IMG/VR virus record: IMGVR_UViG_3300020160_000982
Span: 1-26,770 of that record
Direction: 5' to 3' (one strand)
DNA length: 26,770 bases
Origin: a virus
The notes beneath the pieces are model-generated. The model saw only the letters and a list, made by a program, of their open reading frames with translations. It made no database searches and had not been told where the DNA came from. The position numbers were made by a program, and so were the translations under genes. This document shows, piece by piece, positions 15,662-22,705 of the stretch (position 1 is the first letter of the stretch; each line of letters opens with the position of its first letter).

Positions 15662-16372
15662 ATGGAAAAAGACTTTAAACCGATTAAAAGTGTCTACAAC
15701 ACCAATGACGAAGTTATCAAAAGCATTATGGATTTGTACGGAATCGAACAATTTGACCTTGACTGTACATACTCAACGGGTAATTTTTGGAAAAACCTAC
15801 CTCCACCAAAATTAAAATCGGATTTATTCCCCAAAAATGACACTATTATCGAAGCGAGTTCGGAGAACTTACCATTTGATGATAACTCAATGAAATCTGT
15901 AATGTACGACCCTCCGTTTGTTATTGCGGGTAAATCATATCGTGATAATGTAGAAGGTAGCTCAATAATCGCCAAACGTTATGAGGGTTATGAAACTTAC
16001 GGACATTTGATGAAGAATTATTATAATACTTTAAAAGAATTATATAGAATTACTGATAAGAATGGTTTTGTGGTGTTCAAGTGTCAAGATACCGTCTCAG
16101 GTGGACGTAATCACTTCACACACTCAATGGTAATGAATATGGCCATGGAGTTTGGTTTCTACCCTAAAGACCTTTTTATATTGGTGGCTAATGTGCGTAT
16201 AAACAGTTTTGGGACTAAATGGACTAAACAAGAACATGCTCGTAAGTACCATTCGTATTTTTGGGTATTCCAAAAGACTAAACCAAAAGTTAAATATGAT
16301 TTCTCAAATATTGAACCATACTCTGAGGAAGTAATTATCGAACAGGATTCTGCGGAGTTCCCAAATACATAG
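15662..16372 (+). CDS. DNA N6-adenine/N4-cytosine methyltransferase-like protein (DPPF motif)
   Basis: A 236-residue protein with the amino-methyltransferase catalytic motif IV as MYDPPF at 81-86. A preceding DLDCTYSTGNFW segment (32-43) takes the place of a canonical FxGxG SAM motif, and GFVVFKCQD near 138-146 is the following strand. The motif order and size fit small phage DNA methyltransferases that modify N6-A or N4-C outside a restriction system. A separate target-recognition domain is not visible. Its 3' end overlaps the convergent DUF192 gene by 38 bases. It may protect phage DNA from host restriction. Whether it methylates DNA rather than another substrate is not proved by motifs alone. 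Confidence 0.78.
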   Translation: MEKDFKPIKSVYNTNDEVIKSIMDLYGIEQFDLDCTYSTGNFWKNLPPPKLKSDLFPKNDTIIEASSENLPFDDNSMKSVMYDPPFVIAGKSYRDNVEGSSIIAKRYEGYETYGHLMKNYYNTLKELYRITDKNGFVVFKCQDTVSGGRNHFTHSMVMNMAMEFGFYPKDLFILVANVRINSFGTKWTKQEHARKYHSYFWVFQKTKPKVKYDFSNIEPYSEEVIIEQDSAEFPNT

Positions 16373-16706
16373 CAACTTTATCCCCAATTTTCCAACCATC
16401 AGTTGTTCCACTTGGGAATTCAATTACATGGTCACCAATACCCGTATATCTTGGTGGATTCATACGATGCACATCTGGTGGAGGACAATTAGGGTGAATA
16501 CGATTGATACGATTATTAAGAACAAAAACGATATCTAATGGGATTAAACAGTTCTTCATCCAAAATGAATGGTGACCTTTACCCATTTTAAAAACCATAC
16601 ATCCGTCCAAGGATTTACGTCCCATCATACCTTTTGAGATTTCTTCAGGTGTGGAAACATATTCGGCTGGAAAGGTTTTACTATTAATGTGTACAGACAT
16701 ATTCAT
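16335..16706 (-). CDS. DUF192 (COG1430) family protein
   Basis: A 123-residue protein with the family motifs in order: GMMGRKSLDGCMVF (26-39), HSFWMKNCLIPLDIVFV (46-62), the Pro/Cys/Tyr-rich linker, then HVIEFPSGT with WKIGDKV (93-111). These match DUF192, a small beta-rich family common in bacteria, archaea and some phages whose molecular role is unknown. Cellular members often have a signal peptide; this one starts directly at the domain and is probably cytoplasmic. An alternative ATG at 16700 would remove two residues. It is convergent with the methyltransferase gene and divergent from the small membrane protein genes. Confidence 0.87.
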   Translation of the reverse strand: MNMSVHINSKTFPAEYVSTPEEISKGMMGRKSLDGCMVFKMGKGHHSFWMKNCLIPLDIVFVLNNRINRIHPNCPPPDVHRMNPPRYTGIGDHVIEFPSGTTDGWKIGDKVAMYLGTPQNPVR

Positions 16707-16757
16707 AATTATTTGGAATTTTGGTATAAATTTAATATATTAGTAAAAAACTTGTTT

Positions 16758-16925
16758 ATGATAAAGAAAGTGGTGTATGTGATGATGATAATCACAGGTA
16801 TATTAGTTGAAAAATACGGTTTGAATAGTGGTAATCCAGAATTAGAGAAGTATTTTGGGTTCGGGGCGATAAGTCTCGGGTCTTTTAACATAGTATTAGA
16901 TTATTTTAAAAAACCTAAAAAATAA
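16758..16925 (+). CDS. Small membrane protein of unknown function
   Basis: A 55-residue protein starting at the ATG at 16758 (MIKKVVYVMMIITGILVEK). Upstream in-frame codons to 16689 are less protein-like and overlap the divergent gene, so they are left out. It has one N-terminal hydrophobic helix and a second weakly hydrophobic stretch (KYFGFGAISLGSFNIVLDYF), and ends in a lysine-rich tail. Its TAA overlaps the next ATG as TAATG. No family is recognised. It is the first of four small genes leading to thymidylate synthase. Confidence 0.6.
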   Translation: MIKKVVYVMMIITGILVEKYGLNSGNPELEKYFGFGAISLGSFNIVLDYFKKPKK

Positions 16926-17227
16926 TGATGAATTATTTGTTAATATTATTCTTTCAAATTATGTTTAACATCTTCAAAGTCATGGAGATAAAATTTACAT
17001 ATGAAAATAATATTAAAAGTTTGTTAGTTAATAGTTTTTGGATAAGTCTCGTTTCGTTGGGTGCAACCTACTACTCATTGGATGGTTTATTCAAAGGTGA
17101 TTACTTAGGAGTTTTGTTTTATATTGCGGGAAGTATTATCGGCAAATGGTTCGCCATGTCTCATTATGAATCAATGAAAGATAAATTAAAACCATTCTTT
17201 AAGAAAAATGAAAAAGAAATATTATAA
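16925..17227 (+). CDS. Small integral membrane protein
   Basis: A 100-residue protein with three hydrophobic segments (YLLILFFQIMFNIFKVM, SFWISLVSLGATYYSL, YLGVLFYIAGSIIGKWFAM). A central loop (IKFTYENNIKS) and a basic C-terminal tail (KDKLKPFFKKNEKEI) suggest a cytoplasmic end. No family is recognised. The coupled start (TAATG) and a 20-base overlap with the next gene place it in a translational chain. A holin-like or membrane-remodelling role is conceivable, but nothing in the sequence demonstrates it. Confidence 0.65.
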   Translation: MMNYLLILFFQIMFNIFKVMEIKFTYENNIKSLLVNSFWISLVSLGATYYSLDGLFKGDYLGVLFYIAGSIIGKWFAMSHYESMKDKLKPFFKKNEKEIL

Positions 17228-17396
17228 AGATTTTTTTATTTATAATAAGAAACACCATTGGTTTATAATACCAACAATAGTTTTTTTTTATAATAAAACT
17301 GAGTTCCTCGAAACTGGTGTAACATCACCATCTTGGGGATTAACAATCAGATGGTTAACATACATGGTTGGAATACAAATTCAAGAAGCATATTAA
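17208..17396 (+). CDS. Small protein with a hydrophobic patch, unknown function
   Basis: A 62-residue protein. A basic, aromatic N-terminus (KKKYYKDFFIYNKKHHWF) leads into a short hydrophobic run (IIPTIVFFYN) and an aromatic C-terminal segment (WGLTIRWLTYMVGIQIQEAY). It overlaps the upstream gene by 20 bases in another frame. The stop is followed 12 bases later by the next ATG. It may be membrane-associated. No known family is recognised; the polarity and packing argue that it is expressed. Confidence 0.55.
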   Translation: MKKKYYKDFFIYNKKHHWFIIPTIVFFYNKTEFLETGVTSPSWGLTIRWLTYMVGIQIQEAY

Positions 17397-17408
17397 CAAT
17401 AACATTTA

Positions 17409-17777
17409 ATGGAAAATAAAGATAGAAGTGTTTTATTAATAGGTGCAATTGTGTCCCTATTTGGTGTATTAGTTTCGTTAATGTATTTTAACGATAAACC
17501 TGATGTTGTAATTACAACAAACATTTGCAAGGAAGATTCATTACAAAACGTTATTAACGAATTACAAATGGATTTGAAAATGCAATCAGATGGATTTGAT
17601 GACAAAGAAAATAGATACGAGGAAATTTTATTTGAATATCAATGGGGGATAGATTACTTAAAAGATTATCAACCCGAAGCATATAGAGAGTTCCATAGAA
17701 TTTTATCACATAAAGAAAAATTCAATAGAAAAGACGAACAAGAAAATATAAAAAGATTAGAAACACCAAAATGGTAA
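17409..17777 (+). CDS. Membrane-anchored helical protein, paralogue of the gene at 24215
   Basis: A 122-residue protein with one N-terminal membrane helix (VLLIGAIVSLFGVLVSLMYF, ~8-27) and then a long charged helical region. The C-terminal pattern RYEEILFEYQ...QPEAYREFHRIL parallels RYEMALEMY...NPEAVEEIELIL in the 94-residue protein at 24215-24499, which has the same one-helix architecture. The two are probably paralogues. The topology (membrane anchor plus extended periplasmic or cytoplasmic helix) resembles spanin-like or scaffold proteins, but no family is recognised. It overlaps the start of thyA by 7 bases. Confidence 0.65.
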   Translation: MENKDRSVLLIGAIVSLFGVLVSLMYFNDKPDVVITTNICKEDSLQNVINELQMDLKMQSDGFDDKENRYEEILFEYQWGIDYLKDYQPEAYREFHRILSHKEKFNRKDEQENIKRLETPKW

Positions 17778-18874
17778 GTATGAATACATTGGATTCAAAA
17801 TATCAAGAATTATTACAAGATATTTTAGATAATGGGGTTGTTAAAACTGATAGGACCGGCACTGGAACCATTTCAGTATTTGGTAGACAGATTAAACATA
17901 AGATGTCACAAGGGTTCCCATTACTTACCACAAAGAAAATGGCATGGAATACAATGGTAACTGAGTTATTGTGGTTTCTTCGTGGTGACACTAACATCAA
18001 ATACCTTGTTGATAATGGTTGTCATATTTGGAATGGTGACTCATATAAAAGATATGAGAGGGTTTGGAATTGGGATTTAGATGAACCATTACCAATGGAA
18101 CAATTTATCGAAAGAATTAAAACCGATAACGAATTCTCTAAGATATGGGGTGAACTCGGACCAATCTATGGTAAACAATGGAGACAATGGGGAGGTTTAC
18201 AAGATATAACAGATGACGATAAACCAATTTATTTGGACCAGATATCAAACCTAATCAATGACCTTAAAACAAATCCCGATAGTAGAAGATTAATGGTTAA
18301 CGCATGGAACGTTGGTGAGTTGGATAGAATGGTTTTACCACCTTGTCATTATGGATTCCAAGTTTATACTAGAAAGCTAACAGGTGAAGAAATGTGGGAC
18401 TTATTAAAAAAGAAAGTTGGTGAGGAGAGATTTAAATCAATGGTTGACGATATAGTTCCATTTGGTGGTGGATTAAGTGAGGAGTTGGAATCATATAAGA
18501 TACCTAAACGAGCAATATCATTAATGTGGAATCAAAGATCCGTCGATACATTCTTAGGACTACCGTTCAATATAGCATCATATGGTTTGTTATTAGAGAT
18601 TCTTGCCAGAGAAGTTAATATGGTACCAGAAGATTTAATAGGTAATTTGGGGGACGTTCATTTATATTCCAATCACATTGAACAAGCTAAGGAACAAATC
18701 AATAGAGAACCATTTAAGAACTTACCAATGTTAAATTTTAGTCCAATACAATTAGCTCATTTTGAGCATCACTTGGATAAATTTGAAGACCATATAAAAG
18801 AATCTCAACCACATCAATTCACAATAGATGGATATGAATCACATCCATCAATAAAAGCCCCACTATCGAATTAG
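17771..18874 (+). CDS. thyA: Thymidylate synthase
   Basis: A 367-residue thymidylate synthase, which converts dUMP and methylene-tetrahydrofolate to dTMP for phage DNA synthesis. Conserved features are the phosphate-binding DRTGTGT at 27-33, PDSRRLMVNAWNVGELDRM at 169-187, the catalytic Cys at 192 in LPPCHYGFQ, NQRSVDTFLGLPFNIASY at 254-271, and DVHLYSNH at 295-302. It is about 100 residues longer than the E. coli enzyme. The extra length lies mainly in two insertions: about 30 residues before GELGPIYGKQW (~100-127), and about 40 residues between the active-site strand and QRSxD (~202-248). The insertions do not interrupt the catalytic residues. An alternative ATG at 17780 removes three residues. 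It overlaps the upstream gene by 7 bases. Confidence 0.96.
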   Translation: MVSMNTLDSKYQELLQDILDNGVVKTDRTGTGTISVFGRQIKHKMSQGFPLLTTKKMAWNTMVTELLWFLRGDTNIKYLVDNGCHIWNGDSYKRYERVWNWDLDEPLPMEQFIERIKTDNEFSKIWGELGPIYGKQWRQWGGLQDITDDDKPIYLDQISNLINDLKTNPDSRRLMVNAWNVGELDRMVLPPCHYGFQVYTRKLTGEEMWDLLKKKVGEERFKSMVDDIVPFGGGLSEELESYKIPKRAISLMWNQRSVDTFLGLPFNIASYGLLLEILAREVNMVPEDLIGNLGDVHLYSNHIEQAKEQINREPFKNLPMLNFSPIQLAHFEHHLDKFEDHIKESQPHQFTIDGYESHPSIKAPLSN

Positions 18875-18875
18875 T

Positions 18876-19121
18876 ATGTTTATTCATATTACCCCTGACG
18901 AATTAGAAGAAGAATTTAGAGAGTCCTGGAAATTGGGACATATTATACACCCATCAATAGATTACGCCGACAATGCAATTTATGCGGTTTTTGAGGGTAA
19001 ATTAGTAACTGTGTTTAAATTTAAAAAATATGGATGGTTTAATGACAACCGACAGAACACTTACGATATAAGTGCCGGTTCAGCTGGAATAACCATCCAT
19101 ATAAAAATTCCTAAAAATTAG
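18876..19121 (+). CDS. Hypothetical protein downstream of thyA
   Basis: An 81-residue soluble protein with an acidic, helical N-terminus (TPDELEEEFRESWKLG) and a beta-rich remainder (AIYAVFEGKLVTVFKFKKYG, then AGITIHIKIPKN). No family is recognised. The ATG is one base after the thyA stop, so it is co-translated. Its stop overlaps the stop of the convergent 44-residue gene by four bases (TTAG, 19118-19121). Confidence 0.6.
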   Translation: MFIHITPDELEEEFRESWKLGHIIHPSIDYADNAIYAVFEGKLVTVFKFKKYGWFNDNRQNTYDISAGSAGITIHIKIPKN

Positions 19122-19252
19122 CGACCTTGGCCTCTGTATTTTTTGGGTTTTTGAGCCTTGGGACCCCAGCTCTTTTGAGCCTTACCATTTTTTCTTTTAC
19201 CGAAGGTAATTTTAATGGATGTTGCGGATTTACCACCTTTCGCTTTCGCCAT
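19118..19252 (-). CDS. Very basic 44-residue protein (nucleic-acid-binding candidate)
   Basis: The minus-strand frame from ATG at 19252 to TAA at 19120-19118 encodes MAKAKGGKSATSIKITFGKR, then a Lys/Gly-rich tail ending KKYRGQGR. It has 12 Lys and 3 Arg in 44 residues and no Asp or Glu, a composition found in small nucleoid-like, ribosome-associated or packaging proteins. It is also less AT-rich than its surroundings. It is divergent from the PcfJ-like gene and convergent with the 81-residue gene. I know no characterised family; DNA or RNA binding is inferred from charge. Confidence 0.68.
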   Translation of the reverse strand: MAKAKGGKSATSIKITFGKRKNGKAQKSWGPKAQKPKKYRGQGR

Positions 19253-19289
19253 AATTTAAAGTTTTATATATATAAGTATTTTATAAAAA

Positions 19290-19310
19290 TTTTTCATATA
19301 TTTGATTAAT
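19290..19310 (+). promoter_or_regulatory. Promoter box before the first PcfJ-like gene
   Basis: TATATTTG at 19297-19304 is an exact TAnnTTTG -7 element, set in a TTTTTC...ATTAA context that matches the repeated 19-mer at 15616 and 25965 at most positions. No clear -33 TTG is seen at the usual distance. The ATG is 20 bases further on. Confidence 0.5.
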
Positions 19311-19324
19311 AAACACCTATAATC

Positions 19325-21193
19325 ATGGTAGATATTTTAACCCAAAAATTTAACTACGCCTCAATAGTATTATATAGAAATTATTCCCGTTTGGATGAGA
19401 AGCAACATAGTAGTACCTCGTTTAATAATTCCATTGATGAATTGGATTGTGATGATGAAAAACCACTTTCATTTTTAGGAGGTACGGTATTCATGAACCC
19501 ACCAGTAGGTAGAGTTGTAACTTTACCTGCCAAATTTAGTAAAAGGGACACAATGTTCTTTTATGATAATTCAGAAGTTCAGGAAAGAATTCAGTTAAAT
19601 TACGCATATGTTGGTAAAAATCATTTAACCACTTTTGATACTACAAAGGATAGACATATAAAGAATTATTATAATAACCCTTTTTGTGAAATAAGGGTAA
19701 AGACTATTGAAAGGTCAATTAGAAGACACGGAGATAAGATAACATTAAAAGTTTATTCACACACAAAATTTAGAAGATTTAATTCAAAATACTTTAAAAA
19801 AACAACCTCAGTACTATCGGCCACGTTTAATACTAAAACAGGTAATTTCACAACATTGAGAATGGAATTATCATCAAAAGTTAAAAGTAAAAGATTTAGA
19901 ACAAATAACTTTTTTGAACTAGAAGGTGTTCTAAAAAATGGAGGAGTGTTAGATTTTAGAAGTTATGTTGAAAAAGAATCTAAAGTATATAATAACTATA
20001 AACAGATTTTTAATAACGAAGATTTTTTTTCTGCGGTAAACATCGAGTTTAATTTTAATCAACGTAAACTGGATACGAATAAATTTGTTGAGTTAATGAC
20101 AAATAGATTTGTGGAAACTAAAAAAATAAAAGTCTCAAACGATTTTAGTTTTTGGATAAAAAATCTATACCCAACAGAAAAGTATCTTAAGAAGAACGAA
20201 AGAAAATTAATTGCATCTATATTAGATATGTTTCATATTAAATCTAAAATAACGATAAAGTTAATGCATGATAATAGTCAGTTTGATTTATTTGCGGTAA
20301 GTACGTTATGTTATTTATTTGGTGACAATTTTTCAAAGTATATTGGTAGTATTCATCCTGACCATTTTAAAAATTCAAAGATTGATTTGTCGGACAATAT
20401 GATGGGAACAAAGAATAATTTTATCCAACAGTCTAAGAATCATGACCTTACAGTTACTAATATTGAAAAAGAAAACATTGTTAAAGTTATAAACGATGTT
20501 AAAATTAGTATGTCCACGTCTAAATCAACGTTCATTGAAAAAAGATTTATCTCCGAACTTGTGGATCATTTAAATATGATTAAAAAGTTAAGGGTCTATT
20601 CGTCTGATTTATGTATGAGAGCGAGAACATATGATGAATTTAATGCAGAACACATGGAACTATCTAAAATGATTTCATTCATTAAAAAGGGTTGGGTGAT
20701 TGAATATTATTTTAACGATAAGATGGTTAATGATATGGAAAAACCAATTAAACTTAATATTAATTTAGAAGATGGTGAGTTTGGTGAAATTACATTTTAT
20801 CCGTACATCTTAAAACGAGAAGAGGAGTACGATGAAGAAGGTAGATTCATGCATCATTGTGTTGCGTCATATTCAGATAAAGATAAATCAATTATAATTT
20901 CCTTAAGAACTGAAAATAAAGAAGATAGAGTGACTTGTGAATTTGATTGTCAAACGGGAACATTAATTCAAGCTAGACACTTTTGTAATAAACTACCACC
21001 GGCGGATATGGAGTTGGCAATAGAGGAGTTAAAAAATAAGACAAAATATTATTCTCGTATGGGTATGTTACATTCAAAAGAAAAAAGAAAGGTACCCGTA
21101 AAGATAAACGGTATTGAGGTTACCCCTGAAAAATTGATAATAAAACCCGAAGACCAGTTCGACCGACTTTTTGAACCACTGGTACATTTTTAA
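19325..21193 (+). CDS. PcfJ-like protein, long copy
   Basis: A 622-residue protein with the PcfJ-like signature near residues 505-565: EEGRFMHHCVASYSDK, then SIIISLRTENKEDRVTCEF, then a GTLIQARHFCNKLPP segment. This is the E/G-x-x-x-HHCV...S.R...T.E......Q.+...N pattern of the family named after PcfJ of the enterococcal conjugative plasmid pCF10. A helical region near 285-340 (ERKLIASILDMFHIKSK, then LCYLFGDN) is shared with the next gene. The N-terminal ~250 residues are long and unmatched. Biochemical function of PcfJ-like proteins is unknown; they are frequent in phages and plasmids. The invariant His/Cys suggests metal binding or catalysis, which is inference. Confidence 0.75.
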   Translation: MVDILTQKFNYASIVLYRNYSRLDEKQHSSTSFNNSIDELDCDDEKPLSFLGGTVFMNPPVGRVVTLPAKFSKRDTMFFYDNSEVQERIQLNYAYVGKNHLTTFDTTKDRHIKNYYNNPFCEIRVKTIERSIRRHGDKITLKVYSHTKFRRFNSKYFKKTTSVLSATFNTKTGNFTTLRMELSSKVKSKRFRTNNFFELEGVLKNGGVLDFRSYVEKESKVYNNYKQIFNNEDFFSAVNIEFNFNQRKLDTNKFVELMTNRFVETKKIKVSNDFSFWIKNLYPTEKYLKKNERKLIASILDMFHIKSKITIKLMHDNSQFDLFAVSTLCYLFGDNFSKYIGSIHPDHFKNSKIDLSDNMMGTKNNFIQQSKNHDLTVTNIEKENIVKVINDVKISMSTSKSTFIEKRFISELVDHLNMIKKLRVYSSDLCMRARTYDEFNAEHMELSKMISFIKKGWVIEYYFNDKMVNDMEKPIKLNINLEDGEFGEITFYPYILKREEEYDEEGRFMHHCVASYSDKDKSIIISLRTENKEDRVTCEFDCQTGTLIQARHFCNKLPPADMELAIEELKNKTKYYSRMGMLHSKEKRKVPVKINGIEVTPEKLIIKPEDQFDRLFEPLVHF

Positions 21194-21207
21194 CTACACA
21201 ATCTGAG

Positions 21208-21238
21208 TAAATCCATATATATTTTGTATATGGATTTA
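21208..21238 (+). promoter_or_regulatory. Inverted repeat covering the start of the second PcfJ-like gene
   Basis: A perfect 12-bp inverted repeat (TAAATCCATATA at 21208-21219 and TATATGGATTTA at 21227-21238, 7-base spacer) places the ATG at 21230-21232 inside the right arm. In RNA this would fold a hairpin that hides the start codon. No T-run follows, so it is not a terminator. It could be a translational switch or a protein-binding operator. Confidence 0.6.
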
Positions 21239-22618
21239 TTATTTAAACACAACCAAGAAAAGACTGATAGACATAATTCAAAATCACTATGTGATTTAAA
21301 ATTATTCAATGATGGGATAAATATCATTTATGTTTCGGTATTTGATTTTGAATATGCTCGTTATGGTAAATTAAAGAGAATTACATTCGAACACAATTTA
21401 ACATTAAACATTTCATCTGGCGATATTGTTGTTAGTTATAAAATTATAAATGACAACCTTACCAAGGAAAAGTTATTTGAAAACAAAACTAAAACCAAAA
21501 AGAATGATTTTAAACTGTTCTTTGATTTGACAGAGAATGGTTTTATAAAGGGAGAAAAAAGAATAGGGTATTGGGGAGTAAAATATCATAGAGCTCAGGA
21601 TGTAATATGTAAAGAATTAATTGGTATATTAAAACCTAAATTCAAATCAGAATTTTATAAGATAAAAGATTACGAAAAATCTAGCATCAATCGAATGTAC
21701 GATTTAATTGTTGATTATCATTTAGATATGAAGAACATTAAATCCCACGATGGAATTTATTACGATATCCAAAACGATTACCCAAAAAAGAAATGGTTAG
21801 AGAAGAATGATAATAAGTTTTTACCTGCAATCCTTGATTCATACGGAATTAAATCCAAATACCTTATTGGTGAATTAAGTAAGAAATGGGATAAACCAAT
21901 TCAACTATCTTCATTAAAATACATATGTAGATTATTTGGAGATAACTATTTGGATTATTTAAAACAAATTGTATGGGAATTTCATTGTTATGATTATCCA
22001 CCAAACAAAAAATTTCACACATTGAAAAATGATTCTGAAAAAAGTTGCATGGTTAAGATGATTAACAATTGGGAGAAGGAAACATTACGGTCAGATTCTT
22101 TAGTTTATTCATTGAATAAATTATTTTCAATAAGAGACTTAATGGAAGAACGTAAAGTTGAATTGAAATTTAAAGCAAAGAACGATAATGAATTTGAAAA
22201 CTTAATGGAGACTTGGTCAGGAATTAAGTTACACTTTGCAAGAGGATATAAAGTTAAGTATTCAATACCAGATGAGGTTGTTAATGAATTAGAAAAAGAC
22301 ATCACCATCAATGGAGAAACATTTAAACCGACGGTGTTATTATCTGAAGAGGATTATAGAGTTGAGGGGTATTCAATGAAGAACTGCATGGCAAAACAAT
22401 TCCCACATGGCGCCGTTTACATTTTTGTTTCATTACATTGTAATCGAAAAAAAATCAACATTCAATATAGAAAGGGTCATATTGTACAATCATATGGTAA
22501 AGCAAATACCGCAGTTCCCGAGTTATTCAACGAGGCAATTAACGTGTTAAATGAAAGAATGAAGGGGTTCTCCAATTTGGAATGGAGAAAAGAAAAATAT
22601 GAGTTCCTAACTCATTGA
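21230..22618 (+). CDS. PcfJ-like protein, short paralogue
   Basis: A 462-residue protein beginning at the ATG at 21230; a TTG two codons upstream is less likely. It parallels the preceding protein: KNDNKFLPAILDSYGIKSK followed by YICRLFGDN aligns with KNERKLIASILDMFHIKSK followed by LCYLFGDN. The C-terminal EEDYRVEGYSMKNCMAKQF, IFVSLHCNRKKINIQY and QSYGKANTAVP align with the PcfJ-like domain. Here the HHC motif is KNC (near residues 384-386), so the first His pair is lost and only Cys is kept. It therefore looks like a tandem duplicate with a changed active or metal site. The two may work as a heteromeric pair. No characterised relative can be named with confidence. Confidence 0.72.
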   Translation: MDLLFKHNQEKTDRHNSKSLCDLKLFNDGINIIYVSVFDFEYARYGKLKRITFEHNLTLNISSGDIVVSYKIINDNLTKEKLFENKTKTKKNDFKLFFDLTENGFIKGEKRIGYWGVKYHRAQDVICKELIGILKPKFKSEFYKIKDYEKSSINRMYDLIVDYHLDMKNIKSHDGIYYDIQNDYPKKKWLEKNDNKFLPAILDSYGIKSKYLIGELSKKWDKPIQLSSLKYICRLFGDNYLDYLKQIVWEFHCYDYPPNKKFHTLKNDSEKSCMVKMINNWEKETLRSDSLVYSLNKLFSIRDLMEERKVELKFKAKNDNEFENLMETWSGIKLHFARGYKVKYSIPDEVVNELEKDITINGETFKPTVLLSEEDYRVEGYSMKNCMAKQFPHGAVYIFVSLHCNRKKINIQYRKGHIVQSYGKANTAVPELFNEAINVLNERMKGFSNLEWRKEKYEFLTH

Positions 22619-22632
22619 TAATCAACGTTAAA

Positions 22633-22654
22633 AAAAATATTCTAAAATATTTTT
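22633..22654 (+). terminator. Weak A/T-only terminator hairpin after the second PcfJ-like gene
   Basis: AAAAATATT (22633-22641) pairs with AATATTTTT (22646-22654) over a CTAA loop and ends in a short T-run. The stem has no G/C pairs, so termination would be weak. Its 3' edge overlaps the TTG at 22653-22655 of the next promoter. Confidence 0.35.
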
Positions 22655-22682
22655 GGTATTTCATAAATTATTATTAATTTTG
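22653..22682 (+). promoter_or_regulatory. Bacteroidota-type promoter for the C5-cytosine methyltransferase gene
   Basis: TTG (22653-22655), a 19-base spacer and TAATTTTG (22675-22682) match the TTG-N17-23-TAnnTTTG consensus of Bacteroidota housekeeping promoters in full. The ATG of the methyltransferase is 23 bases downstream. This is the best promoter match in the window. Confidence 0.62.
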
Positions 22683-22705
22683 GTCATTCACTAATCAAAA
22701 GTAAT

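Noticed and set aside
19127-19309. A 60-codon plus-strand frame opposite the basic 44-residue gene
   Set aside because: Low-complexity Phe/Leu/Ser-rich product and overlap with a better minus-strand gene; judged a shadow.
21224-21226. TTG start for the second PcfJ-like gene
   Set aside because: An ATG two codons later is the more likely start and lies in the right arm of the inverted repeat.
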